Shown: positions 35,331-44,289, numbered from the stretch's first letter. The stretch: DNA of 64,000 nt from Schlesneria sp. (GCA_028291515.1 JAQGHU010000064.1:1-64000), one strand, 5' to 3'. Notes: generated by a model from the sequence alone, not told the origin. Numbers and translations: made by a program.

Positions 35331-36572
35331 TCAATTCAACGTTGCGTACGGTTTCGGGTCAATCGATGTGGGGCGTTCGCAGAGCAGGTCTGCGACCAAT
35401 CGGCCGGTCCCGGTCGCCATCGACAGTCCCAGCATGTTGTGACCGGCGGAAACCAGGACGTTGCTGAACGACTTGAGGCGATCGATGATCGGCAGGCTAT
35501 TGGGTGTCATCGGCCGCCAGCCGTACCATTGTTCGACGATTGGTTCGGCGGTCGGTTCTTGCAGGTAGTGGCTGGCTCCGGAACGCAGCATTTCCATGCG
35601 ACGCGGGTGAATCGAGGAGTCGTAGCCGGCGAATTCCATGATCGAACCCAAGCGATAGCCCGACAGCATTGGTGTCACGGCAACGCGGTGCTCTTCGAAC
35701 ATCAAGGGAATCTTCGGGCACTTCGCGGGACGGGCCATCGTCATCGAATAGCCTTTGCCCGGCTGAATCAGGATCTTGCAACCGAGTTGTTGATTGAGCA
35801 GCGGCGTCCAGGCACCCGTCGCGATGACGAATGCATCCGCTTCGAATTCGCCGGTGCTGGTGATCGCCCGCGTCGCCTGTTGATTCATCGACGCGAAGCC
35901 GCGGAACTCGCAGTTCTCGTGAATCGTCACGCCGCGCGATTCCAATAGTCCTCGCCATGACGACATCAGTTTGTCGGGACGCAGATGAGCGTCACCGGGA
36001 TAATGCCAGCCACCGGCCAGCCCCGTCTTCAATGCCGGCTCTAACTTCGAAACCGCATCCCCTTCATACTTGTCGGCCCGCATCCCGAATTTCTCGGATA
36101 GCAGCTGCACGGTGTGGCCATGATGCTCCATCGCCGCCTTCGTCAGGAACGTGAACAGCAAGCCCAAGGTTTGCCATTCGACATCCAGCTTCTCGGTCTC
36201 GAATAGTTCGTCGTACCTGCGTCGCGATTCGGCAAGTAACGCGTTGATGCCTTGCGCTGCGGCCAGCATGTCCGCTTCATTACAACGGCTGGCGAACCGC
36301 AGCAGCCAACTCCACAGAGTCGGATCGAATCGAGGCTTGATGGAAAACGGCGAGTTCGGGCTGAACATCGCTTTCAGCGTGCTGCCCATCACGCCGGGAC
36401 CGGCTAACGGAAGAACGTGGCTGGGGCTGACATAACCGCAGTTCGCGTGAGACGCTCCACTGCCGACCGTTTTCTGCTCGACGATGGAGACCGTCCAACC
36501 CGCTTGATTCAGATAGTACGCACACGCCGTCCCGACGACGCCGCCGCCGATCACCACTACTCGCTGAGCCAC
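35331..36572 (-). CDS. FAD-dependent oxidoreductase, DadA-like (probable D-hydroxyproline dehydrogenase)
   Basis: A 413-residue DAO-family enzyme. The dinucleotide fold is VVVIGGGVVGTACAYYLNQA. It has the flavin loop GSGASHANCGYVSPSHVL, a central GWHYPGDAHLRPDKLMSSW and the end GHNMLGLSMATGTGRLVADL. DadA-type enzymes oxidise D-amino acids into the quinone pool. The 4-hydroxyproline epimerase 21 nt upstream makes cis-4-hydroxy-D-proline the likeliest substrate. The start is GTG 36572 with ggaga 7 nt upstream; the TTG at 36578 lies too close to that site. Confidence 0.88.
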   Translation of the reverse strand: MAQRVVVIGGGVVGTACAYYLNQAGWTVSIVEQKTVGSGASHANCGYVSPSHVLPLAGPGVMGSTLKAMFSPNSPFSIKPRFDPTLWSWLLRFASRCNEADMLAAAQGINALLAESRRRYDELFETEKLDVEWQTLGLLFTFLTKAAMEHHGHTVQLLSEKFGMRADKYEGDAVSKLEPALKTGLAGGWHYPGDAHLRPDKLMSSWRGLLESRGVTIHENCEFRGFASMNQQATRAITSTGEFEADAFVIATGAWTPLLNQQLGCKILIQPGKGYSMTMARPAKCPKIPLMFEEHRVAVTPMLSGYRLGSIMEFAGYDSSIHPRRMEMLRSGASHYLQEPTAEPIVEQWYGWRPMTPNSLPIIDRLKSFSNVLVSAGHNMLGLSMATGTGRLVADLLCERPTSIDPKPYATLN

Positions 36573-36593
36573 GAACAAATCTCCACAAGCACG

Positions 36594-37604
36594 CTACGCT
36601 CGAATTCCCATTTGAAACGGATCGTCCTGATCCAGCAGCAGTGTCGCCTCGGCATTCACAAAGGCCGAACCTGTAATCCGAGGCAACAGTTGATCGCCGT
36701 CCGTCCGAACAGATCCTTCAAACAAGCTTCCCAGGATGCTTTCCTGACGCCACGTTTGCCCCGGTTGCAGTTTGCCATCCTCGGCCAGACAAGCCAGCTT
36801 CGCTGAGGTTCCCGTTCCGCAGGGCGACCGATCATAAGCGTTGCCGGGGCAAAGGACGAAGTTGCGGCTGTCATTGGCGGGGTCGCCCGGCGGGCCGAAT
36901 AACTCGATATGATCGATCTCGGCGCCATCGGCTCCGGTAATCCCATTCTCGCCCAGAGCATTGCGAATTCGCTTCGTGATGTCGCTCAACCGTTCGGCAT
37001 CGCCAACTCCGAACGGAATCGGATGTCCCATCTTGTCAGATCGGATGCTGAACACAGGATTGGCGGCATGGGCGCGATGTTCGGCATCGACCAGAAAGAA
37101 CCAGTTGCCGCCCCAGGCAACGTCACCCACGACTTCGCCGATCCCGGCGACATCGATGGTGACTTCTTTCGCGAATCGATAGCTGGGAACGTTCTCCAGG
37201 CTGACGCGATTCGCACCGTCGTATTCGAACGTCACGATGCCGACGGGCGTCTCCAGTCGATGCGTTCCGGCCGAGATTCGACCGAGATGCCCCAGCGTCA
37301 CCCCCAGGCCGATGGTGCCATGGCCACACATCCACAGCGGCCCGGCATTGTTGAAGAAAATCACCCCGGCGACGTTGGCCGGGTCGACTGGTTTGCACAG
37401 GATCGCCCCGACCAGCACGTCCGAGCCACGTGGTTCGTTGACGACGGCGCAGCGAAAATCATCGTGCTGCTCGCTGAAAATCATCCGCCGCTCGGCCATC
37501 GAGCCCTGACCCAGATCGGGGAATCCATCGATCACAATTCGGGTCGGCTCACCACCCGTATGCGAATCGACGACGCGAACCCGGCGAATCATGGCATTAG
37601 TCAT
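36594..37604 (-). CDS. 4-hydroxyproline 2-epimerase / proline racemase family
   Basis: A 336-residue member of the proline racemase superfamily. Both catalytic cysteines are present: Cys93 in MCGHGTIG and Cys262 in DRSPCGTGTSA. That argues for an epimerase or racemase and not the Ser/Thr variants that are 3-hydroxyproline dehydratases. The GGEP and HTGGEPTRIV start is standard. It interconverts trans-4-hydroxy-L-proline and cis-4-hydroxy-D-proline. It is first gene of an operon with the FAD oxidoreductase 21 nt downstream. The start ATG 37604 is chosen, but 37592 (MIRRV) is also possible. Confidence 0.92.
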   Translation of the reverse strand: MTNAMIRRVRVVDSHTGGEPTRIVIDGFPDLGQGSMAERRMIFSEQHDDFRCAVVNEPRGSDVLVGAILCKPVDPANVAGVIFFNNAGPLWMCGHGTIGLGVTLGHLGRISAGTHRLETPVGIVTFEYDGANRVSLENVPSYRFAKEVTIDVAGIGEVVGDVAWGGNWFFLVDAEHRAHAANPVFSIRSDKMGHPIPFGVGDAERLSDITKRIRNALGENGITGADGAEIDHIELFGPPGDPANDSRNFVLCPGNAYDRSPCGTGTSAKLACLAEDGKLQPGQTWRQESILGSLFEGSVRTDGDQLLPRITGSAFVNAEATLLLDQDDPFQMGIRA

Positions 37605-37774
37605 CGTGGATCTGCCTTCCCCACCGAAACCTTGCTGTTGGCCTCAACTTAGTCTTGTACACCGTCTCCGGTCGCGTCGCTATGACAGAAAGAGCATGAA
37701 GACGAAGTTCGGCGCCTAGTACTGTCGGCAGCAGCAGGAAGATGCCACGGATCGAACGCGGAGGAGAGGAGAAG

Positions 37775-37922
37775 TAGCCACGGATGCACACGGATGAAAC
37801 ACGGATAAGAAAGAAATGCATGAGCAAAGGAAAGAGATCAGGAGATAGCCCGTCTGAAGTTCAATCCGCCTCTGCTCCTCCTTTCCTAATCCGTGTTTCA
37901 TCCGTGTGCATCAGTGGCTAAT
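37775..37922. repeat. Inverted-repeat element 3, CACGGATTGAA family
   Basis: Left arm 37775-37809 (tagccacggatgcacacgga plus tgaaacacggataag) and right arm 37888-37922 are near-perfect inverse copies. A fragment of another arm (gccacggatcgaacgcggag) lies just upstream at 37744. The subterminal aagaaagaaatgcatgagc recurs in elements 5 and 6. Confidence 0.85.
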
Positions 37923-37978
37923 TATTCAGTCCTCTTCCTTCTCCTGTCTCGTAGGTACCAATCGGTGTCTCAACGAAA

Positions 37979-38002
37979 ACGCCCCGAAAATTTTCGGGGC
38001 GT
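37979..38002 (-). terminator. Rho-independent terminator of the 38.0 kb gene
   Basis: acgccccgaaaa / ttttcggggcgt is a perfect 24-nt palindrome at 30 nt past the minus-strand stop. Read on the minus strand it is followed by a T-rich tail (gttttcgttg). Confidence 0.85.
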
Positions 38003-38031
38003 CTCTTATGGCATGAGTCACAGAACCGATA

Positions 38032-38538
38032 TCACTTCTTCTTCGGTGGTGCTGGTTTCTCGATCTTCAGAGCTTTTTGGAGTTTGGCCATTTCGGCATT
38101 GGCCTCGTCCAGATCGTGGTACATGTCGGCACTCGTGGCTGCGATCTCATCTTGCTTGCCACCCGCAATCGCCTTATCGGCCTTGTCGCAATGAGCGAGC
38201 AGTGTCTTCTGAATCTCTTCAATTTTCGCGATCGACGCCTGCGCTTCTTTGTTGTCAGGCTGCACTTTCTTCAACTCAGCCAGGTTCTTCTTGGCCGAGA
38301 CGACACTGGCGCGTGCGGCGGTCACGTGCTCGGTCGCTGGGGCGGCTGCGGGCTGAGGCGTTTGACTATAAACATAGAGTGAGCGAGCCTGGTTCTGAGC
38401 GTGGTGCTGCCAGCCCATCGTCTCCCAGAAGTTGTAATCGTGGCCTAATGCTTTACCCACTTGGGCGTGCGCCGATTGACCGGCGGAGACCAACATCATT
38501 GCGGCGACAGTCAGTGTTGTTGCTAGCTTCAGATTCAT
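38032..38538 (-). CDS. Secreted, coiled-coil-prone hypothetical protein
   Basis: A 168-residue protein. A signal peptide (1-25, ending SAGQSAHAQ) is followed by a Trp/His-containing segment (WETMGWQHHAQNQ). It is then mostly Ala/Lys/Glu-rich helical (SAKKNLAELKKVQPDNKEAQ and the C-terminal run EMAKLQKAL), with a terminal PPKKK. Likely coiled coil, periplasmic. ATG 38538 has aggggg about 8 nt upstream; the frame further upstream (to 38616) is not protein-like. A perfect terminator follows. The family is not named. Confidence 0.7.
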   Translation of the reverse strand: MNLKLATTLTVAAMMLVSAGQSAHAQVGKALGHDYNFWETMGWQHHAQNQARSLYVYSQTPQPAAAPATEHVTAARASVVSAKKNLAELKKVQPDNKEAQASIAKIEEIQKTLLAHCDKADKAIAGGKQDEIAATSADMYHDLDEANAEMAKLQKALKIEKPAPPKKK

Positions 38539-38779
38539 CTTTCGTGCCCCCCTCAGAAAGTTCATCATAGGTAGCGAATCGCTGCGAGACATATTCACAG
38601 CGTACCCCAGATTCATTTCATCAAAGCGCGTGGTAAATGCTAGATCAACGCTTTAACGACGCGAAACAAGGGCGCGAATATTCGGGTTTCCGCAATTTTG
38701 ACTTAGATTTAGTAATCAAAATTGACAGCTTGCGAAAAATGCGCAGGTTGAATGGTTCTTTCGCAACTGTCTGCGGCAA

Positions 38780-39016
38780 TCAGCGACGGCGATGGCGGCG
38801 ATGCACGACGCGATTGACCTGTTGAGGTGCTGGTGCTGTCGTTCGCATTTGTGATCGGGCGTGATCCTTTTCCCACTGCTCGGATCCGTAGTTGATGCCG
38901 CTCAGATTGTAGCTGCGATAGGGGTTCATCAGACTGATCGGACCCGCCTCGGTCGTGGCCACAGCTAGCACGCCGAGGATCGCCAGGACAAGAAATGAAC
39001 GAATTGCGTTTGTCAT
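38780..39016 (-). CDS. Small secreted basic protein
   Basis: A 78-residue protein with an N-terminal signal (RSFLVLAILGVLAVATTEAG). It has a short mature part with tyrosines (NPYRSYNLSGINYGSEQWEK) and a basic His/Arg end (VHRRHRRR). ATG 39016 has aaggag 6 nt upstream, which supports it strongly. It is downstream of no operon partner and is separated from the 38.0 kb gene by 241 nt, in which no gene was seen. Unknown function. Confidence 0.7.
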   Translation of the reverse strand: MTNAIRSFLVLAILGVLAVATTEAGPISLMNPYRSYNLSGINYGSEQWEKDHARSQMRTTAPAPQQVNRVVHRRHRRR

Positions 39017-39111
39017 GATGGTCTCCTTGGGGATGGTGTGCGAGCGCCCGCCATTCTAATCACATTGATTTCGAATCGTGCTTACGATTGTGAAAGGGCC
39101 CAAAGAATAGA

Positions 39112-39143
39112 ACTGGCCGACCTGAAAATTCAGGTCGGCCAGT
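39112..39143. terminator. Perfect palindromic hairpin after the porin stop
   Basis: actggccgacctgaa / ttcaggtcggccagt around an aa loop, starting 31 nt past the minus-strand porin stop at 39174. No long T run, but it is a likely terminator. Confidence 0.75.
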
Positions 39144-39173
39144 CGGAGTTCTTAGCGTGTCATCAACTGTCGA

Positions 39174-40667
39174 CTAGAACGTGAAGATGGCATCGACGCC
39201 GACCACGGTCTGGTTGAACAGGCCGATGGTCTGACCCTGCGTTCCTGCACCACTGTACTGATCGTGGTTTGGCGACCACATGTGTCGCACTTCAGGACGA
39301 ATGGTCAGGTTGGCGATTGGCTTGTAGTTCAAGCCGTAGGTCCAGGTGTAGTAATCCTGTCCGTCAGCATGGTAAATTTCGGCCCGGGTACCGGCCTTCC
39401 AACGCGTATTGATATCGTAGAACGCGTAGTTGATGAAGCCGACCGAGTTCTGAGCGATGAATCCACCAGCTGCGGTGTTGAAGTCAGCCTGGACATTGCC
39501 CTGGCGAGGAACGCCACCGGCACTGACGGTCAGGTTGCTGTTCAGCACGTCGAACTGATGCACGGTGCTGAATTTGCTGGCCCACTTCTGGGACAGAATC
39601 CAGCTATTGATCGCACCGTCACCACGCCAGCCGAGGTCACCAGCAACCACCGAGTAGGTGAAGTTGGTGTTTTCGTTGGCTTGGTAGACAAAACCACCGA
39701 GGAATGAGCTGCCGGCTGCATACTGATAGAAGCCCGTGTCCATACCCAGCACATAACCGCCGTTGACGGTCAGCTTGTCGTTCACCTTGTAGGTGGCCAA
39801 CGCGCCGGTATGAGTAAATGGCTCGCTATTCCAGAACGTCAACTGACGGCTAAGGAAGAACTGACCGGTCGAAGGGACCACTTCGTAACCGACGATGGTA
39901 TAGAAGTGACCGACTTTAACTGACAGCTTACCGGCAGCGACTTCGGCGTACATCTGGGGCAGAGCCCATTCGTAGATCCCGTGGTCGAAACCGTTCAGGA
40001 AGTCGTAGTGACCGGCATTGACGTTACCGAACGACTGACCTTCGTTACCGTCGACACCGAACATGGCGTCCATACGGAAACCCCAGTCAAGGCCCTTGCT
40101 GCCGTCAGCAACCTTGCCCAGGAAGAAGTATTGCTGATTCAGGTTCAGCTTGCCCCATTCCTTCTGGCTCAGGTAAGGACCGTTACCAGTGAAGGCACCG
40201 TCTGGCTTGTTCTGATAGCCGAACTGAGTATGACCACCCAGGATCCAGCCATTGTCTTTCAGACGGTTGCCGCCGCAGCCGTCATTGAAAATGCTGATCA
40301 GGGTCCAGGGATCACCTAGTTCCCCGGTGAACATACTGCCGCATCGGCTGCCGCAACCACCGCCCGCTGCCGGAGCACATCCTGTGGCGCCGAACACGGT
40401 GTTCGGATCACAAACAGGAGCCGTTGGAATGCATGGCTGCATGGCTGGAGCAGCACATGCTGGCGAGCATCCGCCTGGATTGAGATTCTTCAGCTTGTCA
40501 GCGGCGTCTTGATAAATCTGGTCATTGCAGACCGCCGGGCCGCTTGGATAAGCACACCCTGGATCGGCTGCGTGCAGGGCGCTCGCGGCGAGAATCCCTG
40601 CGCTGGCGATCATCATGGACACGCCGGTCCCGATGTCGACAAATCGCATTTTCCTGAGGCCAAACAT
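39174..40667 (-). CDS. BBP2-type outer-membrane beta-barrel porin
   Basis: A 497-residue protein. A signal peptide (1-34, ending ASALHAAD) is followed by a cysteine-rich, repeated linker (Cys-Pro-Ala-Cys type blocks, about 35-125) that is unusual for a porin. The barrel starts with WILGGHTQFGYQN and has NLNQQYFFLGKV, VKVGHFYTIVGYEVVPS, NSEPFTHTG and a final aromatic VVGVDAIFTF. The family is BBP2/OmpL-like (PF07642). ATG 40667 has gaggag 8 nt upstream. The Cys-rich part may bind or crosslink cell-surface partners in the planctomycete envelope. Confidence 0.9.
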   Translation of the reverse strand: MFGLRKMRFVDIGTGVSMMIASAGILAASALHAADPGCAYPSGPAVCNDQIYQDAADKLKNLNPGGCSPACAAPAMQPCIPTAPVCDPNTVFGATGCAPAAGGGCGSRCGSMFTGELGDPWTLISIFNDGCGGNRLKDNGWILGGHTQFGYQNKPDGAFTGNGPYLSQKEWGKLNLNQQYFFLGKVADGSKGLDWGFRMDAMFGVDGNEGQSFGNVNAGHYDFLNGFDHGIYEWALPQMYAEVAAGKLSVKVGHFYTIVGYEVVPSTGQFFLSRQLTFWNSEPFTHTGALATYKVNDKLTVNGGYVLGMDTGFYQYAAGSSFLGGFVYQANENTNFTYSVVAGDLGWRGDGAINSWILSQKWASKFSTVHQFDVLNSNLTVSAGGVPRQGNVQADFNTAAGGFIAQNSVGFINYAFYDINTRWKAGTRAEIYHADGQDYYTWTYGLNYKPIANLTIRPEVRHMWSPNHDQYSGAGTQGQTIGLFNQTVVGVDAIFTF

Positions 40668-41175
40668 CGTGAACTCCTCTTTAATTTTCACTTACCGACG
40701 GCCGTCTTGGCCGCCAGAACCTACAAAGTCCCGGTGGTGCCACGATCCACGCAGACAGGCGTTGGCCCCAGGCGTGTGCGGCTGAAATCCCGTCAGTCCC
40801 GTCCAGTGAGCGCTGTGAAGGTCGTCAGGTCTCATCCCATATATCGGGTGGCTTTTTTTTTGCTTCTAACGTTTCTGCTATGCCAATTGTGCTCTACGTG
40901 ACCCAAAGTATCGTTACAGGCGGAACGTGTTACGCAGACTGCCTGTGTTCATGGTTGTTTTCAATGCGCTCACTAACCCTGTTTGACGTAACAGACATGC
41001 TGGTAATGAGAAGCGAAAGATGGCAGGTGACTTGCAGTCTGGTTCGAAACGGCTTAAAATTCTGAGTCCCCCACAGGGTGCTGCGGGGATTGAACGGCCA
41101 GAGGATTTTCGGGTTTCCACAGAAGTCCAATTCTGAGCCACGCTCGATGACTCTTTTTCTTCCAGGCAGCGGATC
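40668..41175. other. Divergent intergenic region, 508 nt
   Basis: It separates the BBP2 porin (-) from bL31 (+) and must hold both promoters. A run of nine T is at 40853-40861, preceded by an imperfect hairpin that does not pair well. No gene was seen. Confidence 0.4.
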
Positions 41176-41457
41176 ATGAAAGACGGCATTCATCCCAAGT
41201 ACAACGAGGTCGTGTTCCAGGACACTTCCACGGGTATTCAGTTTGTCACTCGGTCGACGATCAAGACCGATCGTACTTGCGAAGTTGACGGCAAGACGTT
41301 TCCGCTGGTGATGGTCGATATCAGTTCCGCTTCGCATCCGTTCTATACGGGCAAGCAGAAGTTTGTGGACGCCGCTGGCCGCGTCGAAAAATTCCAACGC
41401 AAGTACAATTGGGGCCAGAAAGACGCTGCTCCTGCTGAAGGCGATAAGGCCCAGTAG
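41176..41457 (+). CDS. rpmE2: 50S ribosomal protein bL31, type B
   Basis: A 93-residue protein of the zinc-free (type B, or YkgM-like) L31 class. The pattern [20 protein letters not shown] at the N terminus, FVTRSTI and [20 protein letters not shown] fit it. The Cys motif of zinc-binding bL31 is absent, with only one Cys (TCEVDG). Type B replaces zinc L31 under zinc limitation in some bacteria; here no second copy is in view. The C-terminal tail (about 15 residues, [13 protein letters not shown]) is longer than usual. ATG 41176 lacks a clear ribosome site. It precedes prfA on the same strand. Confidence 0.92.
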   Translation: MKDGIHPKYNEVVFQDTSTGIQFVTRSTIKTDRTCEVDGKTFPLVMVDISSASHPFYTGKQKFVDAAGRVEKFQRKYNWGQKDAAPAEGDKAQ

Positions 41458-41597
41458 CGCGGTCGCGTCTGCCTGTGGTATTCGCCGCCAGCCTTCCACT
41501 GGCTGGCGGCTGGAATGCCACTGCTTTGACGCTGGATTGGCGTGAGCATGCGTTGCCCGCCACACCGACCGCCTCCTGATTTCTCTGGCCAACCATC

Positions 41598-42671
41598 ATG
41601 TTTCCCGTGCTCCAGGCCAAGCTCGTCCGCTACGAAGAGCTCGAACGTCTGCTTCAAGACCCGGATGTCCTCGCTGATACCTCGCGCATGCTGGAACTGC
41701 AGCGTGAACATGGCGGCCTGGGTAAGGTTGCTCTGACCGTTCGTGAGTTCAATCAACTCGAAGTCAATCTGGCGACGGCCAAAGAGATGTTCGAATCGGC
41801 AGACGATGCCGAAACGCGCGAGTACGCGCAGGCCGAATGTGCTGAGCTGCAAGCCAAGTTCGATGCACTCCGTGTCGAACTGGAAGACATGGTCACGGCC
41901 GGCGATTCGATCACCCGCGGAAGTCTGATCATGGAAATCCGGGCTGGAACCGGGGGCGACGAAGCCGCCTTGTTCGCCCGCGACTTGTTCGAGATGTACA
42001 CGAAATTCGTCGAGAAGAAGCACTGGAAGTTTGAAATCCTGGAAATCTCGGCGACCGAGCTTGGTGGGCTTAAGGAAGTCGTGCTGTCGATCACCGGGAC
42101 CGGGGCCTATCACCAGTTGCAGTTCGAAAGCGGCGGGCACCGCGTGCAGCGCGTTCCCGAAACCGAAACGCAAGGTCGAGTTCACACGAGTGCCGCCACG
42201 GTCGCCGTGATGGCCGAAGCGACCGACATCGATGTCGAAGTTCGCGACGAGGATCTGAAGATCGATACGATGCGAGCCGGTGGACCTGGCGGCCAGAAGG
42301 TCAATAAGACCGAGTCGGCAGTCCGAATCACGCATATGCCCACCGGAATCGTCGTCCGAATCCAGGACGAAAAGAGTCAGCACAAGAATAAAGCGAAGGC
42401 GATGCGAGTGCTCCGCAGCCGCCTGCTGGAACAGCGGCAAGATCAGGCCAACAAAGAACGGTCCGACTTCCGCCGTACGCTGGTTGGTTCCGGCGATCGC
42501 AGCGAACGGATTCGCACCTATAACTTCCCGCAGAATCGATTGACCGATCACCGCATTAATCTGACGGTCCACAAGCTGGATCAGATCATCGCCGGTGATA
42601 TGGACGACGTGGTGCAGGCGATGGTTAATTACGACCGTGAAGAACGACTTCGCGGTGTGGTGCAGGGCTAA
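41598..42671 (+). CDS. prfA: Peptide chain release factor 1
   Basis: A 357-residue RF1. It has the peptidyl-tRNA hydrolysis motif G231-G-Q233 in [14 protein letters not shown]. The UAA/UAG-recognising P-x-T motif is present as P187-E-T189 (RF1 usually has PAT or PVT), in [18 protein letters not shown]1-class domain order and length are normal. ATG 41598 was chosen. bL31 upstream and prmC downstream make the usual translation-termination cluster; PrmC methylates the GGQ glutamine. Confidence 0.97.
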   Translation: MFPVLQAKLVRYEELERLLQDPDVLADTSRMLELQREHGGLGKVALTVREFNQLEVNLATAKEMFESADDAETREYAQAECAELQAKFDALRVELEDMVTAGDSITRGSLIMEIRAGTGGDEAALFARDLFEMYTKFVEKKHWKFEILEISATELGGLKEVVLSITGTGAYHQLQFESGGHRVQRVPETETQGRVHTSAATVAVMAEATDIDVEVRDEDLKIDTMRAGGPGGQKVNKTESAVRITHMPTGIVVRIQDEKSQHKNKAKAMRVLRSRLLEQRQDQANKERSDFRRTLVGSGDRSERIRTYNFPQNRLTDHRINLTVHKLDQIIAGDMDDVVQAMVNYDREERLRGVVQG

Positions 42672-42690
42672 GAGGCGGACCGAAGAGAAG

Positions 42691-42817
42691 GCATTGCAAA
42701 TTGCGAATTGCAAAATGCAAATTGAAAAATGTAAGACAGAAAGCGAAGCGAGTCGGCTCCGTTTTTCAGGTTTCTTCCAATTTGAAATCTGCATTTTGCA
42801 ATTCGCAACTTGCAAGC
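42691..42817. repeat. Inverted repeat, TTGCAAATTGCGAATTGC family
   Basis: Left arm 42691-42724 (gcattgcaaattgcgaattg plus caaaatgcaaattg) and right arm 42778-42817 (caatttgaaatctgcatttt plus gcaattcgcaacttgcaagc) are imperfect inverse copies made of a 9-11 bp module. They lie in the 176-nt gap between prfA and prmC. Reading frames through it (ANCKLQIANC-like) are artefacts. Confidence 0.85.
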
Positions 42818-42847
42818 TCTTTCTGATCCTCATCAACCGAGTGACCC

Positions 42848-43792
42848 GTGGCCGAAGAACCCGCCTCCGCAACGCCAGCGCCTGCCAACGAATGGACGGT
42901 TCGCAAGGTGTTGGAGTGGACCACGGGGCACTTGAAGAAGCACGGCAGCGACACCCCGCGCCTCGACGCCGAGATTCTGCTCGCCTTCGCTCGCGGATGT
43001 CAGCGCATCCAGCTCTACACGGCCTATGACGAAACGCTGACGGATGCGATTCGCGGCAAGATGCGAGAGCTTGTTCAACGACGAGCTCAAGCCGAACCGG
43101 TGGCGTATCTCGTCGGACACCGCGAATTCTTCAGTCTGGATTTCCGCGTCACCAAAGACGTACTGATCCCGCGACCGGACACCGAAACGCTGGTGATCGA
43201 GATCATCGAAGCGGTAAAACAACTGGCGGCCGCGCGTCGCGAAAGCGGCGATACCTCGCCCGTGCGCGTGATTGACTTGTGTACCGGTTCCGGCTGCGTG
43301 GCGGTGAGCGTTGCCAAGCGATCTCAGATGGCCAAGCTGAATGTCCAGATCATAGCGACAGATATCAGTCCCGGGGCACTCGCCATTGCCGCGGAAAACG
43401 CCGCTAAGCATGGCGTGCAAGATCTGATCACATTCGTCGAGGGCGACCTGTTTGCACCGATTGCCACTGATAGTCGGTTCGACATCATCGCCAGCAATCC
43501 CCCGTATATTCCAACTGCCGAGATCGCCACGCTGGATGCAGAAGTTGCCAAGCACGAACCCCTGTTGGCACTCGACGGCGGAGCCAGTGGATTCGATGTG
43601 ATCGACCGTCTGATCGCTGCCGCACCTGATTTTGCAGCTTCCAAGGCGTTGTTCTTGATGGAGCTCTCCCCAGAGCAAGCAGACACCGCCAGTCAGAAGT
43701 TGACCGCTGCTGGCAAGTACACCGATGTCACCGTGCGTAGGGATCTGGCAGCTCGTCCACGCGTGATGAAGGCGAATATTGTGCTCTTGTAA
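42848..43792 (+). CDS. prmC: Protein-(glutamine-N5) methyltransferase, release factor-specific
   Basis: A 314-residue SAM-dependent methyltransferase. It has the PrmC N-terminal helical bundle (TVRKVLEWTTGHLKKH; DTPRLDAEILLAFARGC), then LIPRPDTETLV, VIDLCTGSGCVAVSVAK for SAM and the catalytic N217-P-P-Y220. It methylates the GGQ Gln of RF1 and RF2. The start is GTG 42848. prfA lies upstream, and the gap is filled by an inverted repeat; the pair is the normal translation-termination arrangement. Confidence 0.96.
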   Translation: MAEEPASATPAPANEWTVRKVLEWTTGHLKKHGSDTPRLDAEILLAFARGCQRIQLYTAYDETLTDAIRGKMRELVQRRAQAEPVAYLVGHREFFSLDFRVTKDVLIPRPDTETLVIEIIEAVKQLAAARRESGDTSPVRVIDLCTGSGCVAVSVAKRSQMAKLNVQIIATDISPGALAIAAENAAKHGVQDLITFVEGDLFAPIATDSRFDIIASNPPYIPTAEIATLDAEVAKHEPLLALDGGASGFDVIDRLIAAAPDFAASKALFLMELSPEQADTASQKLTAAGKYTDVTVRRDLAARPRVMKANIVLL

Positions 43793-43836
43793 GCATGTTC
43801 ATTGGATGGTGGGTCTCAAGTCAGCATGCGCTGTGG

Positions 43837-44289
43837 TTAGGCAGCCCGCCGACGGGGTAAGCCCTTAAGCTGACTGAATGGACCATTGTCCCCATCAATG
43901 CCGTAGAGCGCCTCTGTCACACCGTACTGTAGCAGTACGAGGAAGAGCGCGAAGAACGCGCAGGGCAGACATGCGATCCATGGCCGAGCCAAGGCAGGTG
44001 CCCGGCGCTGCAGGATGAGCACATTCGCTAGTGCGGGCGGTCCCAGGAAGAAGATGAGGAGGTGCCCGACATAAAAGGCGGGGCCGAGGAGTCGACGACC
44101 ATCGACTGCGCCCAAGATGATGAGGATTACTAACTCGACGGCAAGCCCAGTGAACACGAAGTACGATCCGACGCGGAGTGGACGCCCTACCGGAGGCCAA
44201 GCGGATGAGATTTGCTGGACTAGGGTCGCATAGATGAGACTCGCGATCAGCGCCGCCGGAAACGAGAATAGTATGCCGAAGAGCTCCAT
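43837..44289 (-). CDS. Small membrane protein of unknown function
   Basis: A 150-residue protein with four hydrophobic segments (about 5-25, 42-63, 70-88, 105-127). It opens MELFGILFSFPAALIASLIY and has a PPALANVLIL segment and a basic C terminus (KGLPRRRAA). It is predicted as an integral cytoplasmic-membrane protein. The start at 44289 is the first in-frame ATG. No family was recognised and no operon partner was seen. Confidence 0.5.
   Translation of the reverse strand: MELFGILFSFPAALIASLIYATLVQQISSAWPPVGRPLRVGSYFVFTGLAVELVILIILGAVDGRRLLGPAFYVGHLLIFFLGPPALANVLILQRRAPALARPWIACLPCAFFALFLVLLQYGVTEALYGIDGDNGPFSQLKGLPRRRAA

Noticed and set aside
40840-40861. Rho-independent terminator at the T run
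   Set aside because: The preceding cccatatatcggg pairs over only three or four bases and no + strand gene lies upstream to be terminated.
42662-42847. Coding gene between prfA and prmC
   Set aside because: All frames are repeat-derived (ANCKLQIANC-like); no start signal.
41343-42872. 509-codon minus-strand ORF across prfA
   Set aside because: Opposes the GGQ-bearing RF1 frame and runs through the TTGCAAATTGC repeat; a shadow.
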